DNA of 64,000 nt from Lophium mytilinum (GCA_010093605.1 MU004187.1:1186018-1250017), one strand, 5' to 3'; counted from the first letter of the stretch, positions 1 through 11,999 are shown. Numbers and translations are program-made. Notes: generated by a model not told the origin, from the sequence alone.

Positions 1-819
1 AGATATCTGGTAAATATGGTCAGAGAGATGCGGTTTCAAACACACGTACGACTTACTGCCCGCTTGCAATACAAGTAGGAATCTTGAAAGACACCTTGCC
101 TTTATTGTTGTACAGACGAGTGACCGCCCATTGCAAATTCGAGTCTAACCCGTCCTCGTAGATCTTGAACCCTGCACATTGTTATGGGGCGAGCAACTCA
201 TCTTGGAGTGGAAACGTACAACTCAGTCCGGTCACTGTCGTGGTCGTAGCGCTGCTGACTTTCGCAAGATATACAATGACGGGCCCAAGGTGACCGGGAT
301 CAATCGGGTCTGACGAGTAGCCGGTGTTCGCACTGTCTAAAGTGTGATGCCACTCTGCGGTGACTTGAGCTCCAGCAGGAACCTATGCAGAGTGTGAGTC
401 TGGTTGCTATACGCTCACTACACTCAAGGTCAATCCTAACTCACATCGATGACCTTTGAAGGAAGCGGGGTATTTAGAGGATTGGGTCTAGTTCGACGTC
501 AATAGAGGATATCTTCTCTAGGGCATTCCTGTAGACCTACCCGCCGTTGCAAATAACATCGTTAGATGTCACATCTGTAATCGGTCTACCGATCAGTCAG
601 CAGTGCCAGCTTTTCTGAACCAAGATAGTGGCGTGCTACCCATCGTAAGTCTGATTGAAAGTCAGCAGAGCGCACAGATTGAAGAAGATGAGACGCTCTT
701 ACCGGCACACGAATACCCTCAGTGTGTCCAGCTGACACACCATTTACCCAGAGCTCTTGAAAGATGGTATGCGTAGATACGCTAACAGCCAACGACAGTG
801 CCACAACGAGGGTCTTCAT
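1..819 (-). CDS. AA9 lytic polysaccharide monooxygenase, N-terminal part (cut by window edge)
   Basis: Secreted copper enzyme that oxidatively cleaves cellulose or related glucans. Exons read on the minus strand: 819-703, 650-640, 585-541, 487-445, 382-220, 171-57 and 6-1 (continuing outside). The joined frame gives a signal peptide ([16 protein letters not shown]) followed directly by HTIFQ, so the mature protein starts with the His of the copper histidine brace. Further AA9 hallmarks follow: VNG, a [18 protein letters not shown] stretch, [14 protein letters not shown] (the second copper His is in the HH, residues 84-85), [21 protein letters not shown] and [14 protein letters not shown]. About 166 residues are visible; the C-terminal third, the axial Tyr and any CBM1 lie beyond position 1. 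One exon is only 11 nt. It diverges from the cellobiose dehydrogenase gene. Family assignment is near certain; regioselectivity and substrate cannot be told. Confidence 0.93.
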
Positions 820-2003
820 GACGGGGAAGTGCACAATATTTGCCGGAGAGCTTTTACAGCGATGATATAGCGACGGCACAAGTTAAGTCAACGGGCTACC
901 AGAAGAGCCATGGCTACCACGCTGTATAAGAATGTGCCCAGCTTGCCTAGTGACTGTGATCACGGACGTTGTTCTCGATCAGGAACGGAAGGACAGGAGA
1001 GAGTCTACTGAATGACCGAGAAATGTTCACTTTAGTGCCGCAATCGACTGAGGGGGCGACGTAGTATGTGGGAGTCCATCACAGACAGCTCTACCATTGG
1101 CTCGCGGTATTACCATGGGCACTTGGCCAAGGTATAGAAGGCTAGAAAGGACTCCAACTTCGAGTTTCGATCGATATATGGTAATCAAATGGGAGATGCG
1201 AGGATGACAGGATTACTGAAAACGGCGGAGTTCGAAAGTAAGACACGCAGCGGGGCGCGGAGATGGAAGGGTCAGGCTCTCCATAGGAGGGTGATCTGGG
1301 CGACTCAAATTGAATAGATTACCATCTATTGGCAGGCTGGGGTGTTTCAACCGTCAAAGGCCCTCGCTAGGAGTGCAGTGCCGTTTCCTACGCGTGGCCC
1401 GCTGGCAGTGAAAAGCTTGATGGGAACAGGCCTTCGGCAGCCGGCAGACAGGCAACGGCAAGTTACAGCGCGTGCCGTGCCGGATAATATACAGCTGTGG
1501 CTTAACGATGGTGTTTATGAGAGAGAACAGGCGCTGGGAGGAGAAGTGCTGGGATCCCCTGGAGCGCCACCGGCCCATTGTGGTTAGAGAATTGTAGGGA
1601 TGTGAGGGATGGCCGGCAGCTTGACGATGTTTCCGCCGCTCTGCAATCTACCTCAATCAAAACACCATATAATTCCGCTACCAATTGACCCGGAGGCCCG
1701 TGACTCGCCTGCTCATCATGCGTCCTCATGGCTCTCGGTCCCTGGTTAGCAATCGTACCAGGCACAATGATCGAGCAGTCACGGCGTTCCTGATTCAGGA
1801 GCGCTGCGGTAAAACGTCTCTGCCACGTCCCTCGATAGTAGGCCAGAGTGGAATCTCACGGGTCATGATCCTTCATACTCCTGGCTAAATTGGAAGTCTC
1901 CTTATAACACCTTCTCTGTCGTCAGCGCGTTCCTTTTCTCTTGCGCGAGTTCTCCTTCCCGCTTCTCTCTCATCATTTTTGCCAGTGCACGCGATCTAGA
2001 AAG
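820..2003. promoter_or_regulatory. shared divergent upstream region of AA9 and CDH
   Basis: The 1.2 kb between the two start codons holds no convincing gene; small ORFs here overlap on both strands and resemble nothing. Before the CDH start there is a TATAA at 1903-1907 and a GGCTAAA at 1883-1889, which matches the consensus known for XlnR/Xyr1-type cellulase regulators. The match is a 7-mer and could be chance. Co-regulation of the two genes is an inference from the arrangement. Confidence 0.4.
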
Positions 2004-4889
2004 ATGAGGATATCCTACCTTCTAGGTGCAGTCTCACTGCTAGCCTCTCCTTGTAAGCTAGTACTTATTCCCGGTACTGAACTGGCGGTTGTTAATAAAG
2101 GTAGTACTTGAATCGGTCTCAGCCCAGGCTACTGGCGACTTTTACACCGATCCAACCACGAATATCACATTCTGGTGAGTTTTTCTGGAGCAGACCAAGC
2201 TTCTCTAGTGCTAAAAATATTCAGGAGATCAACTATAGCTGCTTCGCTAACGACCGGAGGCTTCCAGTGGGGTTACGCTCTGCCAGGAGCCGCTGGAGGT
2301 ACCAACGATGAGTACATTGGTCTAATTGTAAGTCATGACAACGCGTATATCTGTCATGGACATTTGCTAATGTAGCAATGCTAGGTGGGCGCCCTACAAG
2401 GAGATGCTGCTGGTTGGTCTGGCATGAGCCACCGGGGTGCAATGACCAATTCGCTACTATTGATGGCATGGCCTGACGGGACTGACATCAAGACATCGTT
2501 CAGGTTTTCGAGGTAAGGGATTGAGATTACTTATTAGCTATTTTCTGACGATTCAAAGCGGCTATGTCACACCAGATATCTACACCGGCAATGCGACTCT
2601 AACGGAAATCTCGCATACCATCAACGCGACCCACTTCACCCTTATCTATAGATGCCAATGGTGCTGGTATTGGGATCAAGATGGATCTGCCTTTTCACAG
2701 CCCCCTACTAGTGACACGCAAGTAATTGGATGGGTACAGAACAATGAGGCGCCGAACGATCCAACTAATCCAGACACCACCATCACAGAGCACGACAACG
2801 GCAACGGAGAGTTCGGAGCTCCCGTTGCAAGTGCCAGGAACTCGGCGTACAGTACTTGGGTCTCTCTTGCCACTTCGACACCCACAAGCAGTCCGACTGT
2901 TACCCCAACATCTGCGCCTGTAACTACTACTACGTCCATATCCTCGACACAGACCGTACCAACAACGTGCTCTGGAACGGCCGCTCCCACTGGTACTTGG
3001 GACTACATTGTAGTCGGAGCTGGAGCGGCAGGGATTCCGCTAGCGGACAAACTTTCAGAAGCCGGAAAATCCGTGCTTCTCATCGAGAGGGGACCGCCAT
3101 CATCAGGAAGATGGGGTGGCACGACACAGCAAAGCTGGACAGATGCTGATTGGCTTGATGGCACGAATCTCACCCGATTCGATGTACCTGGCCTTTGCAA
3201 TCAAATCTGGCATGATGCTAGTGGAATTGCTTGCACTGATATCGATCAGATGGCAGGTTGCGTGCTGGGAGGTGGAACAGCTGTCAATGCTGCCCTGTGG
3301 TGGAAGCCGAATCCAGTGGACTGGGACTACAACTTCCCCGCTGGGTGGAAGTCCAGCGACATGTCTGCTGCAACCTCCCGAGTATTCTCTCGCATACCCG
3401 GAACCGATCATCCCTCCGCTGATGGACAACTGTATTTGCAGCAAGGCTACAATGTCCTCTCTTCCGCTCTAAGCGCAGGTGGTTGGAAATATGTTGTCCC
3501 CAATGACGTCCCTAGCTCAAAAGACATGGTGTACGGGCACACTCCATACATGTTCTCTCACGGTGAGAGAGGCGGTCCTATGGCCACCTACCTCGTTACT
3601 GCTAGCGCCAGGAGCAATTTCAAGCTGTTGATGAACACCTCTGTGCGTAGGGTCATACGCACTGGTGGGCATGTCACCGGAGTAGAATTGGAAAAAGGCG
3701 CTTGCGGCACCGTCAATGTCACCGCCGGTACCGGTAGAGTAATTCTCTCCGCTGGCACATTTGGCTCGACGAAGATCCTGTATCGTAGTGGCATTGGACC
3801 CACGGACCAACTCAACATTGTCAGAGGCAGTCCACAGGATGGCGCCACGATGGTCAACAACGCAAGCTGGATCAATCTTCCAGTCGGCAAGAATTTGAAC
3901 GATCACGTCAACACTGATTTGGTCATTCAGCATCCTAACATTACATTTTACGACTTTTACGCAGCATTCACCGACCCGATTGCAGCGGACAAGAGCGCCT
4001 ATCTCGACAAGAGGACAGGAATTCTCACCCAAGCTGCACCTAACATTGGACCGATGTTCTGGCAGGTGGTGAATGGAACCGACGGCATTACTAGACAGCT
4101 TCAATGGACGGCGCGTGTCGAGGGCCCGAATGACAACGATACTCACTCAATGACGATGAGCCAATACCTCGGACGCGGTACAACCTCTCGGGGCGCTCTC
4201 TCTATCTCGGGGGCCTTAAGTATTTATGTTTCGACCGCACCATATCTCATCGATCAAGCAGACACCGATGCCGTCATTCAGGGCATTGATAACGTCAAAG
4301 CCGCCATCGCTAGGATACCCGGCATTACTTGGGAAGTGCCTGCTGACGGCGTGACCACCGCAGACTACGTTGCTAGTCTTCCGAAAACACCATCAGCGCG
4401 TCGCTCGAATCACTGGATTGGAACTTCCAAGCTCGGCACTGACAGTGGCCTGAGTGATGGCACTGCGGTTGTCGATATTAACACACGCGTTTATGGAACC
4501 GACAACCTTTTCGTTGTAGATGCATCCATCTTTCCCGGCATGATGACCACAAATCCGTCCGCTTACATCGTCATTGTAGCCGAGCAAGCCGCCGCCAAGA
4601 TACTCGCTCTCGCAGCTCCAACCGCAATCGCCGCCGTAAGTCAGAAGACTTCTGCAAAGAGCACGATTTGAGGACTCCAGCTGAAACTCGTCAATCGTGT
4701 AGTATCAACAATGCGGTGGTAGCACTTGGACCGGTTCCCGTTACTGTGTTTCTGGATACACATGCTATGCGTGGAACTGGTCTTACTCTCAGGTTAGTCT
4801 ATATCATCTTCTCTACCCCATTCCATCAGAGCCTTAGGTTTTTCGGAGAGCTTTGAGACTAACTTTTCGTATAGTGTGTACCTAGCTAA
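2004..4889 (+). CDS. cellobiose dehydrogenase (haem domain + GMC flavodehydrogenase + CBM1)
   Basis: Secreted flavocytochrome that oxidises cellobiose to the lactone and passes electrons through its haem b domain, including to AA9 enzymes. Exons: 2004-2052, 2123-2174, 2225-2327, 2385-2512, 2559-4635, 4703-4792, 4875-4889; 837 residues. Order: signal peptide (about residues 1-17), AA8 cytochrome domain with candidate haem ligands Met88 (in RGAMTNS) and His189 (in ITEHDN), a Ser/Thr-rich linker (about 205-255), an FAD-binding GxGxxG (VVGAGAAG, about 262-269), the GMC catalytic His729 (NHWIG) and Asn776 (TTNPSAY), then a CBM1 (about 804-837: QQCGGSTWTG ... YSQCVPS). The CBM1 depends on removing an intron at 4636-4702; unspliced, the frame stops at 4669-4671. 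This domain order is that of the class II ascomycete enzymes carrying a CBM. Start chosen because it gives a clean signal peptide. Confidence 0.95.
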
Positions 4890-6298
4890 ACCTACCACGC
4901 GACACCGCCCACGAAAGCACTTCGTGTATCAGCACAGGGTCAGCTTTGTATCAAGTCTCAACGCTGCATCTTATAGGCCTTCTCTTCTTACGTATATATT
5001 CAAATATGGATTCTCGTACATATGTCTTCGGACTCTTTTGCTCTTTATCTGTACTGCGCTCAGGGCTCAAAGCTGACCTCACTAACCGCCACAAGAGAGA
5101 GATATGTAGCTCGAGTATCCTCTTCTTACTCCTGAAATGGGAATGGACAAGGAAAGAAACGTTTCCCGACGTTCTATTTTCTTCCATTCTCGCTGATAAG
5201 GTCGTTCACCTTCATCTCGAATGGGGTTTCCGCCGTACGACTGTCGGCACCCCAGTGCTGAGCTGGAACGCCCACACTTTGTCCAGGCCTTTTGGCTTGG
5301 GTGCCGTAATTGAAACTTGTTGGGGATCCTTCAACCGGCAATGACCGCGTATGCGTCTAGGTTACTTCCAAAATCCGGAGTAAAGTACGAGGCCAGGAGT
5401 CTAGCCTCACGGCCATACCGCTGCATGATGCCCACTTCGCAAGCTAACCACCAATGCCACTACTAGCGCCATCGCCAGGGAGCCATTCAGTCTGTCGGGA
5501 GCTCATATTTCACTGCATGAGTCTTAACATCGCGCCTAGCATTTGCATTCCCCACGGGGACGCCCCTGGCAGTAGTAAGCGAACAGACTTGTGGCTTGTC
5601 ACTAGAGCGTATCTTTTGGTGTTGAATATACTTTCGCGGGGTAGCCATTGACAGTCGTAATCACGATTGATCGTATTGAACTATTTCAAGTCCTAGTTTA
5701 CGTTCTTGCTTCTTGCAGAGAAGTTAGGCGAGTGGTATCAGTATCAGTGCCCACATCAGGTTGACGATTTAGAGATATTTCAACATTTCAACTCTCTTTT
5801 GTCCCGTGATGATTGGTATCTCCAACGACATTTGCAGCTTGTCCCACACGGGACAATTAGACGGAAGGCGGCTCTTGATCTTGCAGGGCCAAGAATGAGA
5901 AACAGTGTGATGGGATCCCAGCTTTCGGGTTCTGGGCGTGGTGTTTCCGTGTCCTGGGGCTTCGGTGTGGGGCCGTCCACAAAGTTCGGCGACGGCCGAA
6001 ACGACGATTGACTCGCAGAACATCACTAACTGCATCCTATCTTGCTTGAGTACGCTGACCCGAGAATTTGGTGCAAAAAGTCGGTTTCCCGAGTCATTAT
6101 CCTTGTATCTGGAGAAAGTGGAGAATCCCCAGAAGAGGCGGGGCGAGCAAGGATGTTCCAGACCGAAATGTGGAGAGACCACGCAGATAGCTTGGGATGT
6201 ATAAAGCCTCTGGCATTATCACCTCAAGAGCCTCAGATCTTCCGGGGTTCACATATCACCCATCTTTCAAGCCCATATTGGGCTTCCGAACCTACAAG
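4890..6298. other. intergenic region CDH to MFS transporter
   Basis: No gene recognised. It contains a diverged copy of the inverted-repeat element listed separately. Other ORFs here are short, overlap on both strands and have no recognisable domains. Confidence 0.6.
5385..5605. mobile_element. diverged, shortened copy of the 13 kb inverted-repeat element
   Basis: The left end (5385-5410, gtacgaggccaggagtc...) matches the left ends of the elements at 13.1 and 13.6 kb with several substitutions. The right end (about 5560-5600, with cgcccctggcagtag and agacttgtggcttg) matches their right ends. At about 220 bp it is shorter than the other two copies, suggesting internal deletion. It has no coding capacity. 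Similarity was judged by eye. Confidence 0.5.
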
Positions 6299-8171
6299 AT
6301 GCCGAGCCCTAAAGCAACACAAATCCTAGTAAGTATTCCCAACTTCTACATGGGTTCTGACTACGAACTCACTTAACGGACGTCAATAGATCATCTTATT
6401 CGTTACCTTTGGAAGTTTGACATACGGCTACTCGTCTAGCATCATCGGCACGACTCTGGGCCAGCCCTCCTTCATTAAGTATTTTGGACTTGATACGCGG
6501 AAAAATGCCACTCAGCTAGAAGGTGCAATCAATGGTCTCTTCCAAGCTGGTGGTCTCATCGGTGCCTTGTCATGCACGCAGACAGCCGACATTCTTGGGC
6601 GCCGGAAGGCTCTGTTCATCGGAGCGATTTTCGCCTTGATTGGCGGCGCATTGCAAGCCGGAAGTGTCAACATATCCATGTACATCGTCATGCGTTTTGT
6701 TACGGGTCTCGGAGTGGGTAAGTATATGGATCATCAAGGCCCTGACTGCTGATGCTGATAGATGTGTCCAGGTCAATTGGTTACCCTAGTTCCTCTGTAC
6801 CAGAGCGAGATTGCTCCTCCCAAGATTCGCGGTCTCCTAGTGGGCACACATGGAGTCATAATATGCTTGGGCTATGCTCTTGCCGCTTGGATTGGGGTTG
6901 GCTTCTACTTCGTGAATGCCGCAGGAGCGCAGTGGAGGATACCACTGGCTATTCAATGTTTCCCGCCTCTGTTCCTAGCTCTGGGAGTCATGTTTCTGCC
7001 AGAGTCTCCTCGTTGGTGTGAGTACTACCATTTCTCTTCCCTCTCAGATATCGAGACATCTTCTTCAGACAGCTAACAATCTTCAAGTACTTGCACAAGA
7101 ACGTGTCGAGGAAGCATACGAGTCTTTCGTCTCTACCAGGGCGGAGGCGTCTGATCCAAACGATGAAATGGCCGTGAGGGATGAGTTCAATATCATTCAT
7201 ACTCAACTTCTACACGAAGTGCAAAATGCAGGCTCTTTCAAGGATTTCTTTTCTCAGCCGTCCTTGAGAAAACGGTGCATGGTGGGTTGGCTCGTCATGT
7301 TTGCAGGCCAGGGAACTGCAACACAAGTCATCAACAGTCAGTCTTCTACATCATATTGGCTTATCAGCGCTAACAGTTTCAGATTATGGGCCGCTGCTTT
7401 ATTCTCGCCTTGGCTTCGGAACAGTACAGCAACTCGTGATTACTGCTGGGTGGGTTACTGTTTGCCCTGCAGGTAATTGGATCAATGCCATGGTTCTAGA
7501 TAGATTTGGTAGGACGAGAATGTTGAGTAAGTGTTTAAACCTTGAATTCTTTCCTGATACTAACATATCAAAGTGTTCGGGTTTGCTGGCTGTGTCGTGG
7601 CGCTTGTTGGAGAGTGTATCACGGTCAGTATATTCCAGAGGACTGGGGACCCAAAGGTGGCTTCTGCCGCCGTATTCTTCCTGTTCCTACACATAGCATG
7701 GTACGTCGCCCTACACGCACTTTTACGTCGCTAAACTGTTCTCTCACAGCTTTTCTTCTTCCGTAGACGCCACCTCATATGTCTACGCCTCAGAAATCTT
7801 CCCGACCCCTAGGCGAGCTAAAGGATTGTCAATATCGATCTCGGGCCTCTTTATTGCAACCCTTATTTTCCTGCAAGCGGCACCGACTGCATTCGAGAAC
7901 ATTGGTTGGAAGTACTACCTGGTGTTTGTGATTGTGACGGCAATCATGTTCTTCGTGGTGTGGTTTGTGTTTCCCGAGGTAAGCAAGTCCCTAGCCAATT
8001 ACAGACTGGAAACATGCTAATATACGTTGTGTTTTCTAGACAAACAAGTGCTCATTGGAAGATATCGCAGAGATCTTCGGCGATGTGGTTGAGCACCCGA
8101 TAGGTGAGAAGGAGGATTGGCCCGCGGAGAAGGAAGCACATGAACATAACGAGGGTTCTGTGAAGGGATAA
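6299..8171 (+). CDS. MFS transporter, sugar porter type
   Basis: Twelve-helix plasma-membrane transporter of the major facilitator superfamily, probably for a mono- or oligosaccharide. Exons: 6299-6328, 6390-6717, 6772-7017, 7088-7336, 7383-7526, 7574-7700, 7750-7978, 8040-8171; 494 residues, normal for the family. Sugar-porter signatures in order: ADILGRRKAL after TM2, RFVTGLGVGQ with VPLYQSEIAPPKIRG in TM4-5, PESPRW at the end of TM6, NNYGPLLYSR in TM7, LDRFGRTRML after TM8, and ASEIFPTPRRAKG after TM10. The first exon encodes only ten residues (MPSPKATQIL). The C-terminal tail is acidic and charged. It follows CDH in the same direction, which suggests uptake of sugars released from plant cell walls, but the substrate cannot be assigned from motifs and a hexose or polyol carrier is equally possible. 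Confidence 0.9.
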
Positions 8172-8519
8172 GTATGTACATTTTGGCTCATGCACGACCG
8201 AATCGGGATTGCGTTCTAGCTAGGAAATATGGTAGTCTCCATAGACTAGTGGTAAATCAAACCTTTGCGACTAGATCTATCAAAACACTTCAGTTATTTT
8301 GTGTAATCCAGATGACAAATGCTCTTATGCATCAATGTCTCAACTTAGAGGGCAAAACTTGACAGGCATCTTATGCATGGAAAGCATACTAGGCTGTTCT
8401 TATTCGTCGAGAATACAACTGCTGAGTTCGCTCGAGGCTCAAATCAATCTAGCGGGTTGATCTTTATTATACTATAAACAGGAAAGTAGTCTTCGAGTAT
8501 TTATAATGCCAAGCGGGAG
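8172..8519. other. convergent 3' intergenic region
   Basis: A/T-rich stretch between the ends of the transporter and cyclase-family genes. I see no ORF, repeat or RNA gene in it. Confidence 0.6.
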
Positions 8520-9770
8520 CTAGAATATGGCAATTGGATTTGGCGGGCTGCCTACCCCTCCGACAACGTTGAGAGGCTGGCTAGTCACAAGAAACGACCA
8601 TCTACCTTCTTTCTTGCATTGTTCTGCAAGCTCCTCGAGGTCAAAGAGTTCACCGATAGGCAAGCCAAATCCGGACAAGATGACCTCGTGCATTCGGTAC
8701 CGTTCTTTTGAGTCACCCAATCCAGCACCTGTAAAAGCACCAATTAGCAAAGAACTAGATATAAGAGGAAAGAGACTCTCAGAAGCGGGAACATTAGATA
8801 GGGTAATACGCACTCCATGCTTCAAAACCAGGATTGTCGCCTGCAACGGCAGCAAAATGACTATTCCATAGCCACTCAAGCGATTCGAGCGAGCTCTCGA
8901 GCCCAGGATAATGAAATTCGGGTGCACCCATCAAATTGATGAGTGCATCTTTTGGCATGCTTTCATATCGCGAAAGGAATCCTATCCAAAGTTCGATCTT
9001 AGCTTGGTACCTTTTGAATCATGCGAGTAACTCATTCTACTCACCAGTCCTTAGAAAAAGAATGTCGCCTGGTAAGAAGGTGATTCCTTTGAGACTTGCA
9101 ATCTCCTTAACGGTGGAAACGGAAATTCTCGTAAAGCTCCAAGGATCATAGTCGAAACCTTTTTCGATGGCGTACGAGTAATAGTCGATTAGCACGCCGC
9201 GGCCAACAATGCCTTTTTTGGTCCATTCTAAATGAAACCAAAGTTAGAATATCAAACATTTATTAGCGAGTGTGAAAGGGCAGTGCCAGTCATCCTCACC
9301 ATGGATGCCGTTGCGTGTCGAGTCTGAATTCCGCACTTCCTCTTGCGTCACCCCATTATAGAATCTTCCATCTGGGTATGACCAATGCCGAAAGCCGTCC
9401 CACTGGGAGCTAGTTTGAGTGTTAAAAGCAACCTTGTCATCCTAAAGGAGCGGTAAGTATTGAGTGTAGCTTTGCAATAATACCAAGGGATTACATTGAT
9501 GTTCTCCCCGATGCTAAAAATCTCATGCTCCAACTTGCTTCGATAGGACGGCGGAACGTGCATCTGGTGCATTTCCCAACTCAAGCCCACAGAGACGCCA
9601 CTCTTGATTTCCGCCGCCGCAGCCTTCACCCGCGCCGGGGTGAGGTGGTTCAAGCACCCCAGCTGATCGGACTCTCCCCAGAGACCCCATGCTGAATGCG
9701 GAGGATCCGATGGCCGTAGAGGAAGCTCGCTGAAAGAGGGAAGACGAGTTGGAGAGGTGGTTTCGGTCAT
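8520..9770 (-). CDS. putative cyclase / kynurenine formamidase-like metal-dependent hydrolase
   Basis: Predicted member of the fungal branch of the cyclase family (PF04199), metal-dependent enzymes related to bacterial kynurenine formamidase; the substrate of the fungal branch is unknown to me. Exons on the minus strand: 9770-9495, 9441-9300, 9227-9045, 9002-8814, 8728-8520; 332 residues. Recognisable blocks: PSFSELPLRPSDPPHSAWGLWG and LGCLNHLTPARVKAA at the N terminus, NTQTSSQWDGFRHWSYPDG (metal and substrate region, about 100-118), GIVGRGVLIDYYSYA, ITFLPGDILFLRT, and HFAAVAGDNPGFEAW (about 245-260). An in-frame ATG at 9788 would add six residues; I chose 9770 because it starts MTETTSP. It converges on the MFS gene. 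No signal peptide, so probably cytosolic. Confidence 0.88.
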
Positions 9771-11999
9771 AGTGCGTAGAAAGGTCACACCTGTAATGCT
9801 GTGCTACCTTGTCCGTATATATCCAGCTGGGAAATGCGTATCATGTGCCGCCTAACAATATTCCGCACGAAATCGCACTACCCCACTCCTCAGCAAGCCC
9901 CGGAGAAACCGGGGCGCTCGCAGCCGTTGTAGCCGTAATAGCATAAGTATTGAACCACGCGTTACGGGGTGTTCGGTGTGCGCCGATGTCAGTGGACCCA
10001 AACCGTGACCCCTCAGGGCGCACGGACGCAAGAGAAGACATCGCTCGTTCTTTGCATTGAACTTTTCACAACCCATAACTGTTTCTTGAGAGTAACAGGA
10101 CCACGACAATGCTGACTCCATAATCACATGTCCCTGCGTTCGTGAATTGGAGGAGGATTGCGGCAAATTTAACGCGGGCATCCGTAAAGGCAGGCTGCTT
10201 GCCAGTACGGCCATGTCCGAATCTCATCGCTGGGTCATTATTACTACGAATTCGTCGACAACTACTATGGTCGGCAATTGCTGGTCACATTGTTTCCCCT
10301 TAGGTTCTTAAGCCGGAGAGCCTCCCTCGTTAGCCAGGACAGCACGGCTTCACTACGTCGTTCAATTAGATGGGTTCAAAGCAATGTTGAGCTGATCTCC
10401 CCTACGACCATGAGAATACAAGAGAGAAGTAAAGCTCTTCGCCGCGTTGGCCTTGAGGAGAACGTTGCCGGTCATGTTTCTGAGCACAGCCACGGGCCTT
10501 CCGAGCTTGTAACTGTTGAGTGTAATTGCCACAGTCTCTCGGACTATGGATGGCCCGGCTTGCTCTTCTCTACCCTTTTCGACTTCCCCTAATATTTCCC
10601 CGGACTTTTGTTCACCACGTCATCACTATGGTGGAATAGAATGCGTTCAAGGTTGTCGTTTGGGGTAGCCTACTGCCTCGAGAATAGCGAAGATGCTGTA
10701 GGTCGATGAGACATAATACATAACCCTAGAGACTTCTCCCAGAACAAGAATGGGGCTTTGCTACAAGAGAGGGGGCCCAGAACAGAAATAAATGGAAGTA
10801 TAATTAATAGTGTTTGTATCTCTGACGCTGTGTAGACAGACATGGCTATCATATCTTGGTCCTTAATCAGCAGATGGTTTTACGTCCCTTTTCGAAAGAT
10901 GCGAGACATGGTAGAGGTCTTAAGTTTGACCGAGAATACTGATGCACATCGGGGTACGTAGGCTGAGGTGTTCATCATGTCCTTCCTATATCGTAAGTCA
11001 AATCCTTATTATCGTACGTAAGTCCTTTTCGTAACAAAAGAAAGAAAAAGAAATGCTATGTCAGGTCTATCTCCTGCGTTCTGTGAGTCAGTTACGAAGG
11101 TGGGGAGTGAATAAGAAAGGTCCCGTGACCTGCAAATAAAAAAAGACAAAAAGGAGAAGTCTGCAGGACTCGAACCCATGACCCGATACTCAGCGTACTC
11201 TCGTTGATCTCACGTGGCCACAATTTCCACCGAGCACCATTGAGTCATTGGTGTGATCCTTTTATGACTAACTGTCAATATTAGTTGATATATAACCCTT
11301 AATAGGTCAACATTCCCCGTCGCCAAAATAAGCAAAATAGAGCTACCTACGCATCCCACAGCCTAAAGTGGGATGGTAGCACTTAGACATGGACCCTAAA
11401 AGTCGAGAAATTGTAATGTCTTTTCTATTCTTGCCCTGGAAATATTCGGTCAACTGGGGACAGGCGCCTCGGGGTATCATCTAGCACGGCAAACACATGG
11501 TCCACATCTCCAGGACTGCTTAGTCTAGATAGTTGCAAAGACTGCATTCTCCACCAAACTAGTAACTGTTTAACCGCATTCTAAGGCAACTGCTCGTTCA
11601 CCTAGCTCAGGGATTGGTACAAGCGGATAGTTCACGCTCTCATAGAGCATCCAAAAAAAATCTTCGTCATCCTCATGTCCTGTCAAATATGTTGTTGGCC
11701 GCATGTCTACCTCTCTCAACACCTGCCCCTCACGCGTTGTGGGAGAGTAGGGCTAATTCAGTTGGATGAACACCTTGATGGAAGACGCAATACTGCTAGA
11801 GAGACCTCTGGCAGCCTTACTGCTAGAGAAGCTTGAGGTTTGCTCTCTCTATTTGGCATCATTCGCGCGCGCCACTGCTTGATCAACTTAGGAAGGTAGC
11901 ACTATTGGTCCAACTCCACGATCCACGGCCGCGAACCACTCACAAGACCTACCACTATTTTGTTTCGACCATCAACCACGGAATAGCCATCACGCCAAG
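9771..11999. other. gene-poor intergenic region
   Basis: More than 2 kb without a supportable protein gene. ORFs up to about 120 codons exist on both strands but overlap each other and show no domains, signal peptides or splice continuity. The only structured item is the tRNA-like unit listed separately. Confidence 0.55.
11155..11227 (-). pseudogene. degenerate tRNA-like Pol III unit
   Basis: On the minus strand a perfect internal B box (GGTTCGAGTCC, 11177-11167) is preceded at the canonical tRNA distance by an A-box-like sequence (TGGCCACGTGA, 11220-11210, about 9 of 11 consensus positions), and T runs follow just downstream (TTTTT, then TTTTTTT). Placed on tRNA numbering, the acceptor arm pairs at only about five of seven positions and the T stem has two wobbles and a mismatch. 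I cannot form a convincing D stem or anticodon stem. A decayed tRNA or tRNA-derived element fits best; a functional tRNA is unlikely. Confidence 0.35.

Noticed and set aside
1342-1587. ORFs in the AA9-CDH intergenic region on both strands
   Set aside because: Overlapping, short, no recognisable features; the region is better explained as a divergent promoter.
3517-4146. 209-codon minus-strand ORF within CDH
   Set aside because: Antisense shadow of the GMC domain coding sequence.
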